From: an uncultured Elusimicrobiales bacterium
Lineage (GTDB): Bacteria > Elusimicrobiota > Elusimicrobia > Elusimicrobiales > Elusimicrobiaceae
Assembly: GCA_934662565.1 (NCBI GenBank)
Contig: CAKUKI010000002.1
Span: 248,001-312,000, forward strand
Length of the DNA: 64,000 nucleotides
Direction of reading: 5' to 3'
Shown here: piece after piece, positions 58,635 to 64,000 of the stretch
Layout: the number at the start of each line of letters is the position of its first letter
Numbering within the stretch: the first letter of the stretch is position 1
Translations under genes and position numbers: made by a program
The notes under the pieces: model-generated
What the model was told of the DNA's origin: nothing
The model's input: the letters and a program-made list of their open reading frames with translations, nothing else
The model's database searches: none

Positions 58635-59695
58635 TGGCCAGCGCGTACGATTTCAAAGCCTCCAATAACCGCCGTATTTTTATGCTTTCGGCGGTTTTTA
58701 TGGTGCTGGTTTTAGTGGCCGCGTGGTGGGTGTCTTATGCGTTTGCCTTGGGGGCTTTCGTGTCGGACCCGCTAAACGGGGAGGAATCCTATACCGCCAA
58801 AGTCCGCCATACGCTTATTAACCATGTGATAGATAACGCCGTAGACGGGCGTATGGATGCGTATTTCCTGCCGGATGCCGTGGCGCTGAAGACCAAAGCG
58901 CGGGGGCTGGCAAACAGGGTCACGCTGGTTGTCTTTTTATTAGGTATTTTTTGGGTCTTAAAAGGGTATAAGTATGGGGAATGGTTGGTGCTGAATGCCG
59001 CCCATGCCGTGCGCTTAAACGAGCCGGAGCACCGTGAGTTATACCGTTTGGCCACTACCGCTTGCAAAACGGCGGGGGTGGCGGCGCCCCGATTATATGT
59101 GATTATGGATGAGAGCCTGAATGCTTTTACTGCCGGCGCGGACCCGCAACGGCCGGCCATTGTGGTGACGAGCGGACTGTTGGAAAAATTGTCCAAACAG
59201 GAATTAGAAGCCGTTTTGAGCCACGAGGCCGCCCATATTCAGTTTGGGGATGTTAAACTCATTATGACGGGGTTGGTGACGTCTTTGCTGTTTGTGTTAA
59301 TGGGGGAAGCGTGTTTTGCCAGTATTGTATTGAACCGCAAGGCGGGGCTTTTGGGTTTTTTAGCCAATGGAATTGCCGGAATTTTTTGTTGGATAATTGG
59401 GATTATTGTGTGCCCGCTGATGAATTTGGCGGTTTCGCGCGAGTGTGAATTGCGGGCGGATGCCCAAGCGGTGCTTTTGTGCCGCAATACGGGCGCGCTT
59501 ATCAGCGCGTTGGAAAAAATTGCCAAAGACAGCCGTGTTGAAATTTTGGATTTGCACCCCAGCATGGTGGGGCTTTGTATTGCCAGCCCGCGCGCACAGA
59601 GCAGTTTACTGCTGGAGCTATCCGGCTTGGCGGCTACGCACCCGCCGATGGCAATGCGCATAGCCGCGCTAAAAGAAATGGACGGGCGGGCATAG
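58634..59695 (+). CDS. M48 family HtpX-like membrane metalloprotease (second, divergent copy)
   Basis: 353 residues with the same plan: helices near residues 15-40 and 95-115, APRLYVIMDESLNAFTAGADPQ, zinc site VLSHEAAHIQFGDV (HEAAH is still HExxH) and SRECELRADAQAVLL with the third ligand. It is clearly a duplicate of the upstream protease but diverged, with a longer periplasmic loop after helix 1. The pair may have different substrates or be a heteromeric unit. Confidence 0.9.
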   Translation: MASAYDFKASNNRRIFMLSAVFMVLVLVAAWWVSYAFALGAFVSDPLNGEESYTAKVRHTLINHVIDNAVDGRMDAYFLPDAVALKTKARGLANRVTLVVFLLGIFWVLKGYKYGEWLVLNAAHAVRLNEPEHRELYRLATTACKTAGVAAPRLYVIMDESLNAFTAGADPQRPAIVVTSGLLEKLSKQELEAVLSHEAAHIQFGDVKLIMTGLVTSLLFVLMGEACFASIVLNRKAGLLGFLANGIAGIFCWIIGIIVCPLMNLAVSRECELRADAQAVLLCRNTGALISALEKIAKDSRVEILDLHPSMVGLCIASPRAQSSLLLELSGLAATHPPMAMRIAALKEMDGRA

Positions 59696-59733
59696 GTTTT
59701 GAATAATTTACAAAAGGAGAGATTTGGAAAAAT

Positions 59734-60285
59734 ATGTGGCTGGATTTACTGATTTTAGGTGCGGTGGGGTATGTTTTGTACGCTAAATTATGGAAACCCA
59801 CGCGGGAAAAACAACTCCAATTACAGGTGGAAATGACTGCCGCTTGGACGGGCATTTGTGCCCAAATCCGCGCGCGGCAAAATGCGGCGGATTGTTTGTT
59901 GAAAAAAGCATTTGCGTTGGGGCCGCAGGAGCCGTTTGTAAAAGCCTTGGCCGCGGTGCTGGATGAACAAACCGTGCGGTTGGATGATGTGCAACAGGTG
60001 GCTTCGCGCGAAGAAACCTTTGTGGGGGTGCTGGCCTCAGCAGAGCGTATGGAAGAGGCGGCCCCTGCCTTAAAAACGGATGCCAACTGGCAGCAGGCCC
60101 GTCAGGAAGTGGCCGCGGCAAACCAAAAAATAGCCGTTTTGCGCAGCCAATATAACGGTGCGGCACTGGCTTATAATAAACTGGCGGAGCGGTTTCCGGC
60201 CAATATCGTTTGTGCCGCGTGTAAAACCGTTCCGGCGGTGTTGTTTGATTCTGTCCCACTCACGCCGGAAGATTTAAATTTCTAA
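59734..60285 (+). CDS. LemA-like membrane protein (second copy, 183 aa)
   Basis: It starts LDLLILGAVGYVLYAKLWKP (membrane helix) and has a helical body, then AVLRSQYNGAALAYNKLAERFPANIVCAAC, the LemA ending with YN-x-AxxxYN and FPANI-like words. The canonical RYDLIPNL segment is replaced by a degenerate helix, so it is a distant LemA paralogue. It follows the M48 pair, giving the order lemA-M48-M48-lemA'. Confidence 0.75.
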   Translation: MWLDLLILGAVGYVLYAKLWKPTREKQLQLQVEMTAAWTGICAQIRARQNAADCLLKKAFALGPQEPFVKALAAVLDEQTVRLDDVQQVASREETFVGVLASAERMEEAAPALKTDANWQQARQEVAAANQKIAVLRSQYNGAALAYNKLAERFPANIVCAACKTVPAVLFDSVPLTPEDLNF

Positions 60286-60306
60286 CCGTTTATAGCTTGT
60301 TCAATA

Positions 60307-60339
60307 AAAAGCTCCGGTGTTTTGCGCCGGAGCTTTTTA
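60307..60339. terminator. Bidirectional terminator between two LemA-like genes
   Basis: AAAAAGCTCCGG pairs with CCGGAGCTTTTT around a short loop. It overlaps the 3' end of the minus-strand gene. Confidence 0.9.
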
Positions 60340-60888
60340 CCTGTTTGGCAATGAATGGCTTTTGGGCAGGCTTACATTAAAATCAAAATATTCTTGGGGG
60401 GCTAATTCAAACATAGCCGCCAGCAGATTAAGCGGAATGGTATGGGCCAGCGTATTAAAATCCCGCACGGCGTTATTGTAGCGGCGTTTGGCCCTTTCGG
60501 CATGGTGTTCCGCCAAAATAAGGGCGCGTTGCAGTTTGATAAATTGCGGGTCTTGCTGTAAAGCGGTATCGGCTTGTACAGCCGTAAAGATTTTTTTTAG
60601 TTTGCAGGTCATTTCTTTTTCGCACGCAATCCGGCGCGGCAGCGTATTGGCTTGGCGGCAGTCTTCCCGTAAATTTTTGAGTGTATAAATAAAAGTGCGG
60701 TCCACTTCCGGCCAAGAAGCGGCGTTCAGGGCAAGCAGGGGGATTAATTCGCACCGGTTTTTTAGGCGGCTGTCCAGCTTTAGCCATGCGGTTTGGGTGG
60801 CTTTGTATAAGGCGGCCAGTTTGCGGTATGCCAGTGCCAATATCCCTACCAGCGCCAGCATAAACCCAATAAAAAATCCAACGAGCAT
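60337..60888 (-). CDS. LemA-like membrane protein (third copy, 183 aa)
   Basis: A membrane helix at the N-terminus (VGFFIGFMLALVGILALAY) is followed by LDSRLKNRCELIPLLALNAASW, a recognisable variant of the LemA RRxDLIPNL region, and the ending RYNNAVRDFNTLAHTIPLNLLAAMF, where YN-x-AVxxFN and the IPxNLxA pattern are LemA-like. It is convergent to the lemA-M48 cassette and shares its terminator. Three LemA-type genes in 4 kb suggest a lineage-specific expansion. Confidence 0.75.
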   Translation of the reverse strand: MLVGFFIGFMLALVGILALAYRKLAALYKATQTAWLKLDSRLKNRCELIPLLALNAASWPEVDRTFIYTLKNLREDCRQANTLPRRIACEKEMTCKLKKIFTAVQADTALQQDPQFIKLQRALILAEHHAERAKRRYNNAVRDFNTLAHTIPLNLLAAMFELAPQEYFDFNVSLPKSHSLPNR

Positions 60889-60994
60889 ACATACCTCCTT
60901 AAACCAGTTGACGAGCCTTTTTTTTAATTTTACAATGTTTGGTAGAGGGGTCCGCTTGCGGATACCCGCTATAAATTAGAGTATATCCGTTCCT

Positions 60995-61068
60995 AAACGA
61001 TTTATCAAGGTTTTTTAGCCGTGTCTGGTGCCGGCCTTGGATAAATCGGTTTGACTCCGGCGCCGGAC
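60995..61068 (+). promoter_or_regulatory. Leader with two overlapping alternative hairpins upstream of the SSS symporter
   Basis: Stem 1: CGATTTATCAAGG (60998-61010) with CCTTGGATAAATCG (61035-61048), extendable by AAA/TTT. Stem 2: GTCTGGTGCCGG (61023-61034) with CCGGCGCCGGAC (61057-61068). The 5' arm of stem 2 is in the loop of stem 1, and the linker between stems is too short for a simple pseudoknot, so the two are likely exclusive. The ribosome-binding site GGAGA follows at about 61091. The rest of 60889-61100 shows nothing else. Confidence 0.5.
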
Positions 61069-61100
61069 AAAAAACTATTCAAACGTTTGTGGAGAAAACT

Positions 61101-62741
61101 ATGCTGCTAACAGTATCTTCCTTTGTAGGATTTACCGCGTTGGTGTTGGGGCTTTCCTATTATCTGACGCGCAAAAATGATACCTCCTCCTCAGAAGGCT
61201 ATTTTTTAGCCGGCAGAGGACTGACCGGTTGGGTGATTGCCGCATCCCTCCTGCTTACTAACCTGTCTACCGAGCAAATGGTAGGGTTAAACGGGCAGGG
61301 GTATATGTTTAATATGTCCGGCATGGGGTACGAGGTCGGCGCGTCGCTGGCGCTGATTATCGTGGCGTTTTTCTTTTTGCCGCGCTACTTAAAAAAAGGC
61401 TATGCCACTATACCGGATTTTATCGGCGAGCGCTATGACGCCGTCACCAAACAGTTTGTAAACTTCCTGTTTTTGGCCGGCTATGTGCTTATTTTGCTCC
61501 CCACGGTGTTGTATTCCGGCGCGATTGGTATGGGCGGTATTTTTAACATTATGGATACCTTCCAAATTTCGGCCATGCAATCTATTGTGGTGGTGGTAGT
61601 AGCCATTGGGGTTTTGGGGTGCTTGTATACCATTTTCGGCGGGCTTCGCATTATGGCGGTGGCCGATACGCTTAACGGTATCGGATTGATTTTCGGCGGG
61701 CTGATGGTGCCTGTTTTCGCCCTGATGTATGTGGGGGACGGCAATATGCTTACCGGTATTACTACCGTGGTGCAGGCACATCCGGAAAAATTCAACGCCA
61801 TTGGCGGCGCGGGGGACCCGGTGCCCTTTGCTACCATGTTTACGGGGATGTTTTTGGTCAACCTGTTTTATTGGGGCTGCAACCAAACCATTATCCAGCG
61901 TGCATTGGCCGCCAAAAACTTAAAAGAAGGCCAAAAAGGGCTTTTGTTAGCCGCCACGTTTAAGCTGATTGGCCCCTTGTATTTGATTATTCCGGGCATT
62001 GTGGCGTTTCATATTTTCCAAAATAAACCGTTGGCGGTGGGGGATATGGCGTACCCCATGTTGGTAAATACCGTATTGCCCACGTACTTAATCGGCTTTT
62101 TTGCGGCGGTGTTGTTCGGGGCTATTTTAAGCTCGTTTAATGCGGCTTTGAACTCTACTTCCACCCTGTTTATGCTCAACGTCTACAAACCGTTCCGCCC
62201 CCAAGCCACGGACGAAGAACTTGTGCGCAAAGGCAAATGGGTGGGCATTGGGTTGGCGGTGTTTTCTATGTGTGTGGCCCCGCTGATTGCCAAAGCGCCG
62301 TCCGGCCTGTTTAACTATTTGCAAATGGTAAACGGCTTTTACAATGTGCCTATTTTCACCCTGATTATTTTTGGTATGCTCAATAAAAAAGCGCCCGCGT
62401 GGGCCGCTAAAGCAACACTGGGCTTTTTTATTGTAGTGTACGGCATTACGCAGTTGCCGTCCAGTTTGGGCTTTATGGCGTGGAAGGACAGTATCGGCTG
62501 GCTATCGGCTTTTTCCGGCTGGCACTTCCTGCATATTATGGCGGTGTTGTTTGTTATCAGCGTAGTGTTTATGTATGTGACGGGCATTTTCTGGCCGGCT
62601 GCCAATAAATACGACGATTCCAAAGATTTGCAAGTGGTGGACATTACCCCGTGGAAATTGGGCGTCACCATGAGCATTGGCATTGTGGTTTGTGTATTTT
62701 TGGTCTATGTGCTGTTTTCTTCGTTAGGGATAGCCGCCTGA
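61101..62741 (+). CDS. Sodium:solute symporter (SSS family)
   Basis: The start is ATG 61101 behind GGAGA; the in-frame GTG 61089 overlaps that site. 546 residues, about 14 transmembrane helices. Typical SSS elements are SSSEGYFLAGRGLTGWVIAASLLLTNLSTEQMVGLNG (helix 1 with the sodium-site Ser/Thr), IPDFIGERYD and the helix 8-9 region FGAILSSFNAALNSTSTLF with the Ser-Ser-x-Asn of the second Na+ site. The wording is close to the sugar-transporting YidK/SGLT branch, so a sugar or related solute is likely. No catabolic gene is adjacent to settle it. The leader contains alternative hairpins. Confidence 0.9.
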   Translation: MLLTVSSFVGFTALVLGLSYYLTRKNDTSSSEGYFLAGRGLTGWVIAASLLLTNLSTEQMVGLNGQGYMFNMSGMGYEVGASLALIIVAFFFLPRYLKKGYATIPDFIGERYDAVTKQFVNFLFLAGYVLILLPTVLYSGAIGMGGIFNIMDTFQISAMQSIVVVVVAIGVLGCLYTIFGGLRIMAVADTLNGIGLIFGGLMVPVFALMYVGDGNMLTGITTVVQAHPEKFNAIGGAGDPVPFATMFTGMFLVNLFYWGCNQTIIQRALAAKNLKEGQKGLLLAATFKLIGPLYLIIPGIVAFHIFQNKPLAVGDMAYPMLVNTVLPTYLIGFFAAVLFGAILSSFNAALNSTSTLFMLNVYKPFRPQATDEELVRKGKWVGIGLAVFSMCVAPLIAKAPSGLFNYLQMVNGFYNVPIFTLIIFGMLNKKAPAWAAKATLGFFIVVYGITQLPSSLGFMAWKDSIGWLSAFSGWHFLHIMAVLFVISVVFMYVTGIFWPAANKYDDSKDLQVVDITPWKLGVTMSIGIVVCVFLVYVLFSSLGIAA

Positions 62742-62759
62742 CGGATTTTAAGATAAGCC

Positions 62760-62787
62760 GGGGCTCCCAAAATGGGAGCCCTTTTTG
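62760..62787 (+). terminator. Terminator of the symporter gene
   Basis: GGGGCTCCC, loop AAAAT, GGGAGCCC and a T-run. Confidence 0.9.
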
Positions 62788-62840
62788 TTTTGTATCGGGA
62801 AAAGTTGTTATAATAAAATAGTAAACAGGAGATTTAATTT

Positions 62841-63713
62841 ATGCCCGAAAATATGCCCGAAACCCGAATTAATGTGTTTAATGATGCGCCGGCCCGCGTG
62901 CAAGCACCGGCGCAGCAGGCCCCGCAGGTGGAGTATGCCTCGTTAATGGAACGCTTTGTGGCCCTGCTGATTGATTACGGCCTGATTATGATTCCCGGCC
63001 AAGTGATTTTGATGTTGGCTACGCGCAATATGGAGTTGGAAATGGTCCATATTTACGCCTTAACGGGTTTATTAAATGCGGTTTTTGTGCTATATATGGC
63101 GGTGTTTTCTTGCGGGGGGAGAGTGCCTTTAGGCAAAAAATTGGTGGGGATTGCCGTTGCCTCTGCCGACGACCCGCAAGCCCCCATCGGCTTTATGCGG
63201 GCACTACTGCGCAGCATAGGGTATTATTTTAGTGCGGCCTTGCTTATGTGTGGGTTTTTAATGGCGTTTTTTGAAGAACGCAAACGCGCTTTGGAAGATT
63301 TTATGGGTCACTCCGTCGTGGTGCGCTTGCGCCCGAAAGGCATTATGGAAACCGTGGCCATTACGCTGACGGGCTTGGCCATTATTGCCGCTTATGCGGG
63401 TGTGTTTTATTCGCAAACGTTTGCCAAAGGCTCTGCCGTGCAGCTAGCGTATATTGACCGCGCCCAAAAAACGTTGGAAGATTTATCCCTGTTGCAGGAA
63501 ATCCACCGTTCCCAATACGGCTATTTTACCAACGATTTACAACGTCTGGTGTTATTATCCGGTGACCCTGTGCAATTCCAGCGGGATATCCAGCGCACGT
63601 TGGATAGGCGCGGGTTCAAGTTGGGGGTATCGCGCAATACTTATAAAATTATTGCCCGCGCAAAAGATACCCGCCATACGCAGGTGGTGTTTATCCCGTA
63701 TCGGGACCGATAA
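62841..63713 (+). CDS. RDD family membrane protein with a pilin-like C-terminal region (290 aa)
   Basis: After a proline/alanine-rich cytoplasmic start, ERFVALLIDYGLIMIP carries the Arg and Asp of the RDD family; PLGKKLVGIAV and the later DFMGHSVVVRL with the second Asp complete the domain (three helices). From about residue 175 another membrane helix (ETVAITLTGLAIIAAYAGVFY) precedes a segment AQKTLEDLSLLQEIHRSQYGYFTNDLQRLV. This is like the post-helix part of type IV pilin-like proteins in this lineage (residue pattern of a 'lead-in' to the globular part). The function of RDD proteins is varied (transport, ion exchange). Own ribosome-binding site AGGAG. Confidence 0.8.
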   Translation: MPENMPETRINVFNDAPARVQAPAQQAPQVEYASLMERFVALLIDYGLIMIPGQVILMLATRNMELEMVHIYALTGLLNAVFVLYMAVFSCGGRVPLGKKLVGIAVASADDPQAPIGFMRALLRSIGYYFSAALLMCGFLMAFFEERKRALEDFMGHSVVVRLRPKGIMETVAITLTGLAIIAAYAGVFYSQTFAKGSAVQLAYIDRAQKTLEDLSLLQEIHRSQYGYFTNDLQRLVLLSGDPVQFQRDIQRTLDRRGFKLGVSRNTYKIIARAKDTRHTQVVFIPYRDR

Positions 63714-63734
63714 CGCACTGTTTTACTTGTTCAT

Positions 63735-63767
63735 AAAAAGCCCCGCTTTCTGGCGGGGTTTTTTATA
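63735..63767. terminator. Bidirectional terminator
   Basis: AAAAAGCCCCGC and GCGGGGTTTTTT arms around a short loop; serves the RDD gene and the convergent zinc-finger gene. Confidence 0.9.
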
Positions 63768-63797
63768 ACGGTGTTTGAATGTAGTTTTGCGCGGATA

Positions 63798-64000
63798 TTA
63801 GTGCATGTGGTGCGCTTCTGTGGTGTGTTGGCAGCTGATGCAGTAGCGCGCAAAAGGCAAGGCTTTAATGCGTTTTTTAGGAATAGGCTGGCGGCAGTAT
63901 TCACAAATGCCGTAAATGCCTTTGTCTATTTTGCGTAAAGCGGCTTCAATTTGGTCCAGCGTTTTGTGGGCGTTGCCGGAAAGTTCAAATAAAATTTCTT
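63798..64000 (-). CDS. DksA/TraR-type C4 zinc-finger protein, 5' end outside the window
   Basis: The frame is open at the window end. Visible residues include LDQIEAALRKIDKGIYGICEYC, IPKKRIKALPFARYCISC and a His-rich end. The four cysteines (CEYC ... CISC) and the preceding KIDKGIYGIC pattern are the DksA/TraR zinc finger. Such proteins bind the RNA polymerase secondary channel and modulate transcription with or without ppGpp. The N-terminal coiled coil with the functional tip is not in the window, so DksA proper and shorter YocK/TraR-like proteins cannot be told apart. Confidence 0.9.
   Translation of the reverse strand, partial: EILFELSGNAHKTLDQIEAALRKIDKGIYGICEYCRQPIPKKRIKALPFARYCISCQHTTEAHHMH

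Noticed and set aside
1..64000. CRISPR arrays and rRNA genes
   Set aside because: No regularly spaced direct repeats and no rRNA-like stretches were seen in the window.

Overview
The window looks like a chromosomal segment of a fermentative, probably strictly anaerobic, Gram-negative-type bacterium. It carries adhE under Rex control, a HydG [FeFe]-hydrogenase maturase, a stand-alone glycyl-radical domain of the anaerobic ribonucleotide reductase type, a complete N-acetylglucosamine PTS operon, lipoproteins, a RsmF-type rRNA methyltransferase end and a type IV pilin-like prepilin. The pilin style (conserved N-terminus, KKSRLAAVIPLVKTLSDAEE-like mature region), the NadD-YqeK fusion and the lineage-specific secreted proteins suggest a gut Elusimicrobiota (Elusimicrobiaceae-like) genome. 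This is an inference from remembered families, not a database result.

Layout. 1-1013: core genes (end of a NOL1/NOP2/Sun methyltransferase; a 71-residue NrdD-like glycyl-radical protein). About 1075-17387: a visibly AT-richer genomic island bounded by a 16-bp direct repeat, TTTCTAAATGGTCGGG, whose right copy is the 3' end (CCA end) of a tRNA-Pro gene. Its left part holds relics (rhuM frameshifted and cut by an IS200-type remnant) and small phage-type genes (TIGR04076, DUF4314, DUF2924). Its centre is a defence cargo: a UG/Abi-type reverse transcriptase broken by one in-frame amber codon, a ThsB-like TIR protein, a nucleoside-deoxyribosyltransferase-like/TPR (DUF4071) protein, a single-chain restriction-modification-specificity enzyme and a DUF262-HNH nuclease. 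Its right part is a recombination module (DUF2924, DUF5681, DUF2924, an endonuclease III-like glycosylase, a large serine recombinase, an unknown PD-(D/E)xK-like protein) next to a truncated tRNA 3' relic.

17380-22717: two tRNA-Pro genes, a MerR regulator, divergent adhE/rex with two symmetric putative Rex operators, a long palindromic intergenic element and a prepilin. 22736-28684: the nagFEBA operon on the minus strand (EIIA-HPr-EI, EIICB, deaminase, deacetylase), which can import GlcNAc, phosphorylate it and convert it to fructose-6-phosphate on its own. 28788-34730: a very large secreted alpha-2-macroglobulin-like protein without a recognisable thioester.

34829-41294: minus-strand run argS, rsfS (with a histone-H1-like tail), LytR_C protein, nadD-yqeK fusion, FAD oxidoreductase, WecA/TagO-like transferase. 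41331-53444: lipoprotein, flippase, purine nucleoside phosphorylase, yraN-rnhB, a secreted protein of unknown function, rpsP-khpA-trmD-rplS (no rimM), rpe, PASTA protein, fmt, trpS, and another secreted unknown. 53546-63713: hydG, LTA-synthase-like sulfatase, a lemA-M48-M48-lemA cassette with a convergent third LemA-like gene, an SSS sodium symporter preceded by alternative RNA hairpins, and an RDD protein. The window ends inside a DksA/TraR-type zinc-finger gene.

The most interesting candidates are the ThsB-like/DUF4071 gene pair (no ThsA present), the amber-interrupted defence reverse transcriptase, and a shared leader signature (TTGACTT box plus a stem pairing with the ribosome-binding site) upstream of the DUF2924 and recombinase genes.
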